Shown here in pieces: positions 1 through 8,981 of a stretch of DNA of 64,000 nucleotides (its first letter is position 1; the number at the start of each line of letters is the position of its first letter). This DNA comes from Wolbachia endosymbiont of Armadillidium arcangelii. Its GTDB lineage: Bacteria > Pseudomonadota > Alphaproteobacteria > Rickettsiales > Anaplasmataceae. The notes under the pieces are model-generated. The model saw only the letters and a program-made list of their open reading frames with translations, ran no database searches and was not told the origin of the DNA. The DNA lies in contig NZ_CP157942.1 of assembly GCF_040207875.1 (NCBI RefSeq), forward strand, positions 1,364,001 through 1,428,000. The letters run 5' to 3'. Both the position numbers and the translations under genes were made by a program.

Positions 1-739
1 CAAATCAATGGTGTTCAATGTCATTAAAATCAGGAGAATACGGAGAGAATTTCTGCATCAACGCTTTTGGCAAATTCGACAATCTTTATAGACTTATGAA
101 AAATTGTATTATCCAAAATTACCGTTTGTCCAGATCGGTGCCAGAAGTTGCTCGAACCAGCCATTAAAAACCTCTGTATCACAATAATCTTCGAAGGTCG
201 ACCCTTGTTTAAAGCTGCAATCATGCTGAGTTTTTTTACCTGACTTTAGTGCATTCTCCCTTTCTACAATACCCGTACATTTTGTATCCAGATTCATCAA
301 TATACACCAGATTTTTAGGAGATTCTGCAAATATAACTTTCAAAAATTCAGCTCGTTATTCCTTTCTTTGTATCCATAAGTCTTTTTTTGCGTGTAAATC
401 CATTTTTTTAGAGCTCTATGAATCGTTTGACGACTTATATTGCCTCAGCACCTCTGATTGTGTTTTACCGCCGTACAAATTCTGCAAACGCATTCCAGTC
501 GGTGATTTTACCCCTATTCCCCAGTTTCTTCGATTCCTGTTTCTTTGCGCCTTTCTCCCATTTGTACAATGTTACTCTACCAATTTTGAACCTCTTTGCT
601 ACTGCTGTTTTACCCTCTCCTTCATCCAACGCCTGAATGGCTTTTTTCCTTAAGTCATAGCTGCTGCTGGCACTTTTACCTTCTTGTTACCCCGTCCCTA
701 TTTTATCCTGTTCCTACTATTGTTAGAAGGGCTATAGCT
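1..739 (-). pseudogene. IS630-family transposase remnant, cut by window edge
   Basis: Read on the minus strand this stretch gives broken pieces of an IS630-type DDE transposase. An N-terminal helix-turn-helix part (about 480-690) is followed by pieces resembling the clearer copy at 10113-10950 (for example 'HRSGQTVILDN' and 'IVEFAKSVDAEI' match 'TPIWTNFDN' and 'ITEFAKGVGAEI' there). Stops and frameshifts break every frame, so it is not functional. The right-hand end near 725-739 carries a TATAGCCCTTCTAACAAT end similar to the TATAGCTCTTTTCATAAT ends of the other IS630 copies. The catalytic C-terminus lies beyond position 1. Confidence 0.75.
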
Positions 740-770
740 GAAATTCTGGACATAAAATCCTCCTGTGTAA

Positions 771-902
771 AAAAGATTAGAAAAAAATGCAGCATACATA
801 CGACAGATGTGTGTATACGTTGAAGAAGATACGTTTGTTGAAAAATTAATTGAAAGTCTGCAAACAAAGATAGATTTTGAGCTCTCAAAATATCTCTCCT
901 AA
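771..902 (+). pseudogene. 3' fragment of an unrecognised gene
   Basis: A 43-codon open frame ends at a stop at 900-902. It has no start codon of its own and lies just downstream of the IS630 end near 740. The encoded peptide is charged and looks coding (it contains 'YVEEDTFVEKLIESLQTK'). I infer that it is the tail of a gene cut off by the IS630 insertion, but I do not recognise the family. It could also be a chance frame. Confidence 0.25.
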
Positions 903-932
903 TAAACTCCTTCAATTAACTGATCCTTTCTC

Positions 933-2265
933 CTAAGAAACTCCTTGAACTAACTCATCTTTTTTTACCAGGATATAGCCAAATTCAGAAGCTTTTTTAC
1001 TCAGATTTTTCATAACCCTGTTTTGATAAAGTTTTTCGTAAGAATCAATTCCTTTTTCGACATACTCTTGTCCATACTTTAGCATATTATAAAAGATACA
1101 TGCTAATTTCCTTGCCATAGCAGTGATCGCTTTTGGAGCTCCCAGTCGTTTTTTCCACTTTCTGCATTGTGAACCAAGAGCAGTATTACTTTTTGATACA
1201 CATTGTGCAGCAAGCCGTAAGGCATTTGCAGCACGATTTACGACTTTACAAGTTTTCGTGCTAAACACTTTCTCTCCAGTGATTTTATTACCAGGACTCA
1301 GCCCCAACCAAGACGAAAATGTTGGCCATTTGTTATGGTTGATACCAGTCTCTGAGATTATGGTCTGTATACTTAGTACACTGAATCCTGGATCTAGTAA
1401 AATCTATCCCGATAACCCGGTATAATTCTTCATGCAAATTAAAGTTTGGATCATTTTTTTGCTTGCCTTGTGCTTTACTTGTTGATTTGCTCTCATCAGA
1501 TTTTGTTTCAAATGTTTTATAGTAGCTTTCAACGCTTCTATCACATTCCTTTATTTGTTCCTGGAAAAAAGTATATGCTTCATATTCTTGCTTAAGTGTA
1601 AACAAGTGTTCCTCTCTGTAGTCATCGGTTAATGCCTTTACAATAGTAGATTTATCATTTCTTATTCGTCCATCCCTTAATTCAGCTAATTTTTCAGGAT
1701 CTCTTTCACCTTCAATTATCGCTTCAATAATCCTAATACCTGTTACACCGTTAATATCACTAATTGCCTTATGTAACTGAATGTTCATCTGAATTAATGC
1801 CTTTTGCATGCGTTGAGTGTGTGTACTTGCGCTTCTGATTAGATTATTACGTTGTCTGACGTAGCCACGCAGTACGCAAATTTGATCATCTGGTCTAAAT
1901 GATCCTTGGAGCAGTCCATAGCTATGTAACTGTTGCAACCACTGGCAATCTTGAACATCAGATTTTCTACCAGGTACATTTTTAATATGCCGCGCGTTTA
2001 CTAATTTTACTTCAAATCCATATGATTCAAGTATTTGAAATAAAGGAATCCAATATACTCCCGTTGATTCCATAGCTACCGTTTTAATTTCACACTTCTT
2101 CAACCATTTTGCTAAGTTATGCAGATCCACTGTAAAACAACCAAACTTTTGGATATGTTGCTCATCTCTTCCTTCTGGAACACATACATAATGTACAGAT
2201 GAGCCAATGTCTATTCCTGCCGCATTAGGGTTCATTACTTCCAACTTATTTTTTACTTTTGCCAT
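933..2265 (-). pseudogene. IS110-family transposase, frameshifted
   Basis: The 310-residue first frame (1333-2265) is the N-terminal RuvC-like DEDD domain of an IS110-type recombinase. It has 'GIDIGSSVH' near residue 17, 'MESTGVYWIP' near 102 and 'KSDVQDCQWL'. The second frame (933-1307) carries the C-terminal Tnp_20-type domain ('GNKITGEKV', 'RLGAPKAITAMARKLA'). A frame break near 1310-1335 separates the halves, so the copy is probably dead. A second, more decayed relative lies at 32751-33851. The 5' leader of the element (2273-2538) is annotated separately as a candidate bridge RNA. IS110 elements leave no classical inverted repeats, and none is seen here. Confidence 0.85.
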
Positions 2266-2272
2266 TTTATAC

Positions 2273-2538
2273 CTTTAGTATATAATTTATCATTGAAGAA
2301 GCGCTTCAGCTTGAGACGGTAAAATTAAGGCACTCTCCTAAACGAGGTAGTCTGAATAGACTCCATCAATGGTTTAACCGTCACCTTCAAAACCATGCTA
2401 ACCAACGGGCACTGTGACACCATTGGGATATCGGTCATAACTGCAGAAGTGCTTCCTACGCAATTATACCAACAAATTACTAAAAACTTAAATTAGGGAG
2501 TTTCTTTTTGGTTTGACAGGTTTTGCCTGTTCGATGCT
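2273..2538 (-). ncRNA. IS110 left-end leader, candidate bridge RNA locus
   Basis: This 266-bp non-coding stretch sits directly upstream of the IS110 transposase start at 2265, on the same strand. On the minus strand it has a TATAAT box (2463-2468), then a sequence full of short inverted repeats: AGTC-TATTC-AGACT near 2347-2360 and GAAGCGCTTC near 2298-2307. The same 266 bp recurs at 15962-16227 with three substitutions. IS110-group elements are known to transcribe a bridge RNA from the left non-coding end that pairs with target and donor DNA. Position, promoter-like box and structure fit that, but the binding loops are not assigned here. Both copies end at GATGCT, which marks the element terminus. 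Confidence 0.5.
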
Positions 2539-2540
2539 AG

Positions 2541-3023
2541 CCAGAAGAAGAAAAGCTAATAAATTAGCAAAATCACATATCTTCTAAAAAGAATCAAAAG
2601 TTATTAGATTGGTCAATATTTATAACTAATGTTCCAGAGAGTAAAATTAATGCTGTTGACGGTTTATAGAGTAAGATGGCAAATCGAATTACTATTTAAA
2701 CTATATAAAAGTCATATCAATCTTGATAAACTAAAAGGAAAGACAAATCCATTTAGAGTATTATGCGAGCTATACACAAAATTATGTGCTATTCTCGTAT
2801 TTCACGGAATGATTACAAAACTAAAAAAGAACACAGTTTAACAAAGGCATTTATTGAATTGAAAAGGTGGGTTAGAGAGCTCTTTTTGATATTAAATAAT
2901 ATTGTCAGTAATTTAAAAATTTTTCTAAAAAAGCTTACTGTAATCTGGTCAAAGTTTTCTTTGAAAGACAGATATAGGAAGACCAGGGTATCTACTTTAA
3001 GCTCTCTACATTCCTTAACTTGA
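2541..3023 (+). pseudogene. IS4-family transposase, 3' remnant
   Basis: Two overlapping frames (2629-2841 and 2763-3023) encode the C-terminal third of an IS4-type transposase. The Y-xx-R-xxx-E-xxxxxx-K signature is visible in 'YRVRWQIELLFKLYK'. The frame breaks near 2840 and the N-terminal two thirds are missing. It abuts the IS110 left end at 2538, so the IS110 probably inserted into or deleted part of this element. A tract resembling an IS256-type end (GTTTATTTAACACTCCC) follows at about 3031-3046. Confidence 0.75.
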
Positions 3024-3254
3024 CGCGTATGGTTTATTTAACACTCCCGCGTTTTTAGTGAGATTACATAAAGATTGGTTCCAGTCTGAAATAACATCAT
3101 CTACTATGCAAATTACCTGCAAATAGTAATGTGCGATAATTGTGTGCATAATACTGAGAATCTAGATAAACTATGAATCACAGCACTCATACAGTTGCAT
3201 TTGTACGACACCCTTGTATGTTTTTTCACTACTGAAGATTTCTTTCATATTAAC

Positions 3255-3812
3255 CTAATGATGCAATATATCCTTTTCTTTAATAGATAAGTCGTCATCG
3301 ATTTTTTTTACATTATCATCAGTAATGTTTTGTATTTCCTTTTTGGCACCATGAAAATCATCTTCTGAGATTTGCTTATTTTTCTTCATTTCCTCTATTT
3401 CTTCCATAACATCTCTGCGTATATTTCTAATCGCAACTCGTGCATTTTCAGAAAATTGATGCAATAATTTCACTAATTTTTCACGGGTTTCTTGCGTTAA
3501 GTCCGGAAGAGCTATACGTATAGTATTGCCTTCAACAACAGGATTTAAATTCAGGTTAGCATTTAGTATCGCATTTTTTACTTCACCCATAACAGTGATA
3601 TCCCAAACTTTAACTGATAGAGTTTTGTTATCTATAGCTGAAACACCTGCAACTTGGTTAAGTTTTTGATGCCCACCATAGATATTTACAACTATACCAT
3701 CAAGTAATGATGCGTTAGCTCTACCAGTACGCACACCTTTCATATCATCATGAAAAGACTGAATAGTTTTTAGCATTCTTTCTTTTGTTTTAGCTTTTAT
3801 TTCGTTTAACAT
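3255..3812 (-). CDS. frr: Ribosome recycling factor
   Basis: Encodes RRF, the cytoplasmic protein that, with EF-G, splits the post-termination ribosome so it can be reused. The 185 residues match the normal family length. The conserved 'RTGRA' (28-32), 'LPDLTQETREKL' (102-113) and 'ARVAIRNIRRDV' (124-135, with the functionally important Arg near 132) are all present. It is the last gene of the minus-strand run rpsB-tsf-pyrH-frr and starts 7 bases after the pyrH stop, so it is almost certainly cotranscribed. Downstream lie only IS remnants. Confidence 0.97.
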   Translation of the reverse strand: MLNEIKAKTKERMLKTIQSFHDDMKGVRTGRANASLLDGIVVNIYGGHQKLNQVAGVSAIDNKTLSVKVWDITVMGEVKNAILNANLNLNPVVEGNTIRIALPDLTQETREKLVKLLHQFSENARVAIRNIRRDVMEEIEEMKKNKQISEDDFHGAKKEIQNITDDNVKKIDDDLSIKEKDILHH

Positions 3813-3819
3813 AAATTAC

Positions 3820-4554
3820 CTAATGTTTACAATCTGAGACTATAGTATAAGTACCTTGACCCTTAACAATATCGGTCGTTTTTTCTTCTCTTAAAGAAAA
3901 AACTATAATTGGGATAGAATTCTCACGAGCAAGTGAAATTGCTGATGCATCCATAACTTTTAAATCACGAGTTAGCAAATCTGTATAAGAAAGCCTATCA
4001 TACATCACAGCATTCTCATTTTTTTTTGGATCGGCAGAATATACACCACTTACTTGCGTACCTTTTATAATAACATTACAGTTCATTTCAACAGCACGTA
4101 AAGCTGCAGCTGTATCTGTAGTAAAAAATGGGTTGCCTGTACCTGCTGCAAAAATTACCACCCTACCTTTTTCTAAGTGGCGAATAGCTTTCCTTCTTAT
4201 GTAAGGTTCACATACAGTGGCCATGGGTATTGCAGATAATACCCTAGAAGCTACTAAATTTTTTTCTAAAAAATTTTGTAAAATCAAAGCATTGATTATA
4301 GTTGCAAGCATTCCAATATAATCACTACTTGCTCTTTCACAGCCACTTAAAGATGCAGATGCACCACGAAAAATATTTCCACCACCAACAACAATACAAA
4401 CCTGAACTCCAAGCCTGTTAACATCAGCTATATCTTTGCATAATTGGCTTATTATTCCCATATCGTGGCCAAATTGCTTTGATCCCATCAAAGCTTCACC
4501 AGAGATCTTCAATAACACTCTAGAGTATTTTACTTTATCTGCTAAGGAAGACAT
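3820..4554 (-). CDS. pyrH: Uridylate kinase
   Basis: UMP kinase phosphorylates UMP to UDP with ATP in pyrimidine nucleotide synthesis. I choose the start at 4554 ('MSSLADKVKYSRVLLKISGEA'-like), giving 244 residues, the family norm. The frame stays open upstream to 4617, but that would overlap the tsf 3' end. The amino-acid-kinase fold is supported by 'LLKISGEALMG' (14-24), 'VVGGGNIFRG' (55-64), 'GTGNPFFTTDTAA' (138-150) and 'VYSADPKKN' (171-179). It lies 10 bases after tsf and 7 before frr in one operon. Confidence 0.96.
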   Translation of the reverse strand: MSSLADKVKYSRVLLKISGEALMGSKQFGHDMGIISQLCKDIADVNRLGVQVCIVVGGGNIFRGASASLSGCERASSDYIGMLATIINALILQNFLEKNLVASRVLSAIPMATVCEPYIRRKAIRHLEKGRVVIFAAGTGNPFFTTDTAAALRAVEMNCNVIIKGTQVSGVYSADPKKNENAVMYDRLSYTDLLTRDLKVMDASAISLARENSIPIIVFSLREEKTTDIVKGQGTYTIVSDCKH

Positions 4555-4564
4555 TTCTTGCCAT

Positions 4565-5425
4565 TTAGTTTGCACTGCCCAAAACAAGTAACTTGTAATC
4601 AGATAATCTAACAGCACTCAACTCGCTTGATTTTATAAAGTCAGAAACCTTTATTTTATCATCTTTTATGAACTTTTGTTCTAGTAAAACAACTTCTTCA
4701 CAGTACTTAGCCATTCGTCCATCTACTATTTTTTTTGCTACTTCTTCAGGTTTATTTAAGCTCCTTACTTGCTCTTCAATTATAGAACGTTCATTTTTCA
4801 ACTTCATTTGATCTAAATCATCTATAGACAAAGCTTCAGGCTTCATAGCAACTACATGCATAGCTATTTGCTTTCCAATCTCTTGTAATTTTGCCTTATC
4901 ACTACATGATTGCAATACAATTAAGGCACCAATCTTACCTAAACTACGCACATCACCATGTACATAACCAGCAACAATCCCATCCTTAGCCTCCAGATAG
5001 CAAAGCTTGCTTAACTCTAACTTTTCACCAAGAACTGATGTACCGTTCATAATAGCTCCCTGCACTGTGCCAATGTCTCCATATTTGGCATTTTTTAACT
5101 CATCAACACTAGTACAACGTTCTTGACAAGCGATTGATGCTAAATTTGAAACTAATTCTATGAATTTTTCATTTCTTGCAACAAAATCAGTTTCACAATT
5201 GAGTTCAACCAATACACCATAATTTTCAGTCAAGCACATAGCAATAAGCCCATCCGAAGCTACTCTATCAGACTTTTTGTCAGCTTTAGCAAGTCCTATT
5301 GTACGTAACTTATCAATGGCTTTCTTAACATCACCATCACACTCTTCTAACGCTTTCTTACAGTCGCTTAAGCCAAGCCCTGTTCTATCGCGTAATTCCC
5401 TTATACTACCTGAATCCATTTTCAT
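4565..5425 (-). CDS. tsf: Translation elongation factor Ts
   Basis: EF-Ts is the nucleotide exchange factor that regenerates EF-Tu-GTP. The 286-residue product has the N-terminal UBA-like module ('LRDRTGLGLSDCKKALEE', 11-28) and the signature 'TDFVARN' (79-85) that contacts EF-Tu, followed by the paired EF-Ts core subdomains. The ATG overlaps the rpsB stop as ATGA (5422-5425), so translation is coupled, as is usual for rpsB-tsf. No damage is seen. Confidence 0.97.
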   Translation of the reverse strand: MKMDSGSIRELRDRTGLGLSDCKKALEECDGDVKKAIDKLRTIGLAKADKKSDRVASDGLIAMCLTENYGVLVELNCETDFVARNEKFIELVSNLASIACQERCTSVDELKNAKYGDIGTVQGAIMNGTSVLGEKLELSKLCYLEAKDGIVAGYVHGDVRSLGKIGALIVLQSCSDKAKLQEIGKQIAMHVVAMKPEALSIDDLDQMKLKNERSIIEEQVRSLNKPEEVAKKIVDGRMAKYCEEVVLLEQKFIKDDKIKVSDFIKSSELSAVRLSDYKLLVLGSAN

Positions 5426-6261
5426 TTACTTATTATTACCTCCCTTTCTTTTTCTGTGTGAACCTTACTACGCTTCTTTTTAGTTTGCACAATACCCTCT
5501 TCTTTTTCTTGAATAATAAGCTCATCACTCTTTATATTATCAATCTTAACTTTAGACTTTGCCAAACTAGACTCTATTCCAGCTAATATATAGTTAGCAA
5601 CTAATTTACAATAGAGCTCTATTGATTTTCTTGAGTCATCATTTCCTGGTATAGGATAGACAATATCATCTGGATCAGAATTGGTATCAAGTACTGCAAC
5701 AATTGGAATGCCCAGTTTTTTAGCCTCTTTAACTGCTATATGCTCTTTGTTAGTATCAATAATAAATAAAATATCAGGAACTGCTCCCATTTCTCTAATG
5801 CCACCCAATGTCTGATCAAGCTTTCGCCTTTTCTTTTCAATATTTCCTAATTCTTTCTTTGTTAAGATACTATCTTCATCATTTAATATTTTCTCATATT
5901 GTATCAAGGTTCTTATCGAAGAAGAAACAGTATTCCAATTAGTAAGCATACCACCAGGCCATCGATGATTTACATAATATTGACCACAACGAACCGCTTC
6001 ACTTGCAACAATATCCAAAGCTTGAAATTTCGTACTAACAAATAGAATGCGACCACCTTGAGATGCAACGTCATACAAAGCTTTTATTGCTACTTTTAGC
6101 AACGATAATGTTTTTCGCAGGTCAATTATGTGTATACGATTCTCTTGATGTATACCGTATATATATGGGGCCATTTTGGGATTCCAGCGACTAATTTTAT
6201 GGCCAAAATGTACACCAGCTTCAGCTAAATCACGTATGGTAACTTCAGGTAAATTTGTCAT
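5422..6261 (-). CDS. rpsB: 30S ribosomal protein S2
   Basis: Ribosomal protein S2 of the small subunit. The start at 6261 is chosen because GGAGAAG lies seven bases upstream and the protein then begins 'MTNLPEVTIRDLAEAGVHFGH', typical of S2. The frame remains open to 6291, but that adds a non-conserved leader. The product has 279 residues with the S2 blocks 'GHKISRWNPKMAPYIYG', 'YYVNHRWPGGMLTNW' and 'PDILFIIDTNKEHIAVKEA'. The Lys/Glu-rich tail is longer than in E. coli. It is the first gene of the rpsB-tsf-pyrH-frr operon. Confidence 0.97.
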   Translation of the reverse strand: MTNLPEVTIRDLAEAGVHFGHKISRWNPKMAPYIYGIHQENRIHIIDLRKTLSLLKVAIKALYDVASQGGRILFVSTKFQALDIVASEAVRCGQYYVNHRWPGGMLTNWNTVSSSIRTLIQYEKILNDEDSILTKKELGNIEKKRRKLDQTLGGIREMGAVPDILFIIDTNKEHIAVKEAKKLGIPIVAVLDTNSDPDDIVYPIPGNDDSRKSIELYCKLVANYILAGIESSLAKSKVKIDNIKSDELIIQEKEEGIVQTKKKRSKVHTEKEREVIISK

Positions 6262-6442
6262 ATTTACTTCTCCAAATAGTTTATCTTCCATGGCATAACC
6301 CTCATGGGACTACTTGCATAAGCCATGTGTGAAATTAAGTTACTTACATAGTAATACAAAAGACAACAAAGCGCAAACAAAAAATATTGACAAGTGGCAA
6401 TACGTTGATTAGCTTTAAGGTTGCAAACGTTAGAAAGAAATG

Positions 6443-6519
6443 GGGGGTGTAGCTCAGTTGGTTAGAGCGCATGCCTGTCACGCATGAGGTCGTGAGTTCA
6501 AGTCTCATCACTCCCGCCA
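6443..6519 (+). tRNA. tRNA-Asp (GUC)
   Basis: A 77-base cloverleaf with encoded CCA. The acceptor stem pairs GGGGGTG (6443-6449) with CACTCCC (6509-6515) through one G-T wobble, followed by discriminator G and CCA. The D arm 'AGCTCAGTTGGTTAGAGC', anticodon loop 'CTGTCAC' (anticodon GTC) and T arm with 'GTTCAAG' are all clear. It stands alone between the divergent rpsB operon and yajC. Confidence 0.97.
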
Positions 6520-6647
6520 TTATATCAGAAGCACTTTTACTGATCCATTTTCTTGTTGATTTGTAGTAATTTCTTTCAGAGACTTGACATGGTATTGTAA
6601 TTACTGCTTAATTTACTTGAATTTATCGTTAACAATTAGGATTAAAT

Positions 6648-7061
6648 ATGTTCATTTCTGAAGTCTTTGCAGCAGATGCAACTAGCAATGTATCGACATC
6701 TTTTGCTAGTTTTATTCCACTCATTTTAATATTTGTGGTATTTTATTTTCTCATTATTCGCCCAAATCACAAAAAACTAAAGGAACATAGAAGGATGATA
6801 GATCAAATAAAACGCGGTGATAAGGTCATTACTTCTAGTGGAATAATAGGTGAAATTAGCAAAGTTGATGAGGCAAGTGCGCAGTTTATAATAGAAATAG
6901 CACCAAAAGTTGAAATAAAAATCCTGAAGTCTGCTATATCTGAAGTCTTAAACAAAGAAATTCAAAAAGTAGTAGCTAAACCTATTGAAAAAGGCAAGAT
7001 TGAAAAGAATGACAAAAAAAACAAACTAGAGGAAAGTAAAAAGGGCAAAAATGCTTCATAA
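6648..7061 (+). CDS. yajC: Preprotein translocase accessory subunit YajC
   Basis: YajC is the small single-pass inner-membrane protein that associates with SecDF-YidC at the Sec translocon. It has 137 residues: a hydrophobic helix at about 20-41 ('FIPLILIFVVFYFLIIRP'), the conserved 'RPNHKKLKEHRRMIDQIKRGDKVITSSGIIGEI'-type region just after it, and a Lys-rich cytoplasmic tail. The tail is longer than in E. coli (110 residues). glmS begins 15 bases after the stop, so the two may be cotranscribed. Confidence 0.93.
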   Translation: MFISEVFAADATSNVSTSFASFIPLILIFVVFYFLIIRPNHKKLKEHRRMIDQIKRGDKVITSSGIIGEISKVDEASAQFIIEIAPKVEIKILKSAISEVLNKEIQKVVAKPIEKGKIEKNDKKNKLEESKKGKNAS

Positions 7062-7076
7062 TTTAAGAAACTGGTT

Positions 7077-8888
7077 GTGTGTGGAATACTGGGTATAGTA
7101 AGTAACGGTGATTCAGTAGTACCAACTTTACTGGCTGGACTAAAAAAATTGGAATACAGAGGGTATGATTCTTCAGGTATAGCAATAATAAATAATAAAG
7201 GTGAGGTAGAAGTCAAAAAATCAGAAGGTAAAGTTGAAAGGTTATGTGAAGTTATTCATGAGAGTAAAATATCTAGCAGTACAATTGGTATAGCACATAC
7301 TCGCTGGGCTACACACGGATCTCCAAATCTTAAAAATGCTCATCCCATTTGTATAAATAATGTTGTTGTTGCTCATAACGGTATAATTGAAAATTACAAT
7401 CTGTTAAAAAAGGGCCTAGAGGAAGAGGGAATATCTTTCCATACTGACACTGATACGGAAGTGATACCAAACATGTTAATCTCATATCTTGATGAAGGGT
7501 TGTCGCCAGTTGATTCTATATTTAAGTGTTTAAGCAACTTACAAGGTTCATTTGCTTTGGTTTTATTATTTATAGAATATCCAGACGCTCTGTTTGTTGC
7601 AAAAAGAAATTTGCCTTTAGCAATAGGCTATAACTGTAATGCAGTGTTTGCTGCATCTGATTCTAATGCTTTAAGTGCACTTGTGGAAAGAATATTGCAT
7701 TTGGAGGATAATGATATTGCAGTAATAAAATCTAGCGAAGTTAGTATATATAATAATGGCGCACAAGTTAAACGCAGCATAGAAAATAGTACTCCAAGCA
7801 ATTTTCTAATTAGCAAAAACGGTTATTCTAGCTTTATGCTAAAAGAAATTTTAGAGCAACCATATGCATTAAACAAAACAATAAACCAATTTTACAAGCA
7901 ATATAAAAAAGCCAACAAAAAATTATTCTCTGAACTGGGTTACATTACTATAGTCGGATGTGGGTCATCTTATTTTGCTGGACTAATAGCGAAATATTGG
8001 CTGGAAAGTGTTGCTCAAGTTCGAGTGTATCTGGAAATCTCATCAGAATTTAGGTATAGCAACGTCAAGCTGGAAGAAGGTAGCACTGGGTTATTCATCT
8101 CTCAATCTGGTGAAACTGCAGATACTATGGAAGCACTACGTTATGCGAGATTGCAGAAACAAACGATTATTAGCATAACTAACACAGTTAACAGTAGCAT
8201 CGAGAAGATCTCAGATATTGTATTGCATACTTTTGCTGGACCCGAGATTGGTGTTGCTTCAACAAAAACCTTTTCTGCGCAGCTTGCAACTTTAGCATGC
8301 TTTGCTGTAGAGCTTGGAAAAATAAAAGGTATACTCAATGAAAAGAAGATAAAACAACTAAACGATGCTATTAATTCCATTCCCAAATATGTTGAGCATG
8401 TTTTGGATGTAATGAAAATACAACATATATCAGACAGTATATTAGAGCACAATAATGTTATTTTAATTGGCAGAGGAAGCTCATATGGAGTTGCAATGGA
8501 AGGCGCATTAAAAATAAAAGAACTTTCGTACATTAACACAATTGGTATTGCAGCGGGAGAAATGAAGCACGGTTCCATTGCTTTAATAGACTCTACTGTG
8601 CTTGTTGTAGCAATTATCCCTTACGACGATTTATTCTTTAAAACGCTATCCAATATACAAGAGATTATCGCAAGAAAAGGTAAAGTAATTGCTTTTAGTG
8701 ATAGGCAAGGTGCGCCACTCTTAAAGGGAATTTGCATAGATGTGGTGCAACTTCCAGAAGTTGATAATTTTGTCTCCCCCATTATCTACAGTGTTGCTAT
8801 GCAATTCCTTGCTTATTCTACTGCAGCAAAAAAAGGGTTAGACGTAGATTGTCCGAGAAATTTAGCTAAATCTGTTACAGTTGAGTAA
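7077..8888 (+). CDS. glmS: Glutamine--fructose-6-phosphate aminotransferase (isomerizing)
   Basis: Makes glucosamine-6-phosphate from fructose-6-phosphate and glutamine, the first step toward UDP-GlcNAc for peptidoglycan. The start is a GTG at 7077, which places the catalytic Cys at position 2 ('MCGILGIV') as the family requires. The N-terminal glutamine amidotransferase domain spans about 1-220 ('RGYDSSGIA', 'HTRWATHG', 'HNGIIENY'). Two SIS domains follow ('SQSGETADT', 'STKTFSAQ', 'GRGSSYGVA'), and the end is 'PRNLAKSVTVE', nearly identical to E. coli. At 603 residues it is full length. No glmS ribozyme-like leader is seen; only 15 bases separate it from yajC. Confidence 0.97.
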   Translation: MCGILGIVSNGDSVVPTLLAGLKKLEYRGYDSSGIAIINNKGEVEVKKSEGKVERLCEVIHESKISSSTIGIAHTRWATHGSPNLKNAHPICINNVVVAHNGIIENYNLLKKGLEEEGISFHTDTDTEVIPNMLISYLDEGLSPVDSIFKCLSNLQGSFALVLLFIEYPDALFVAKRNLPLAIGYNCNAVFAASDSNALSALVERILHLEDNDIAVIKSSEVSIYNNGAQVKRSIENSTPSNFLISKNGYSSFMLKEILEQPYALNKTINQFYKQYKKANKKLFSELGYITIVGCGSSYFAGLIAKYWLESVAQVRVYLEISSEFRYSNVKLEEGSTGLFISQSGETADTMEALRYARLQKQTIISITNTVNSSIEKISDIVLHTFAGPEIGVASTKTFSAQLATLACFAVELGKIKGILNEKKIKQLNDAINSIPKYVEHVLDVMKIQHISDSILEHNNVILIGRGSSYGVAMEGALKIKELSYINTIGIAAGEMKHGSIALIDSTVLVVAIIPYDDLFFKTLSNIQEIIARKGKVIAFSDRQGAPLLKGICIDVVQLPEVDNFVSPIIYSVAMQFLAYSTAAKKGLDVDCPRNLAKSVTVE

Positions 8889-8981
8889 TTTGTTTAAAGT
8901 TAGTTTCTAATCAACAGCTCTAATTGTCAGTTATAAATTAATGAATTTTGCTAATAAATTCATTGCTATCATTAATATTAG

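Noticed and set aside
249..653. Plus-strand open frame of 134 codons
   Set aside because: It is the antisense of the decayed IS630 transposase on the minus strand; composition is Phe/Ser/Cys-rich, as expected of a shadow frame.
7061..7077. glmS ribozyme or riboswitch leader
   Set aside because: Only 15 bases separate yajC from glmS, too short for any ribozyme.
8141..8578. Minus-strand frame of 145 codons within glmS
   Set aside because: Antisense shadow of a confidently identified essential gene.
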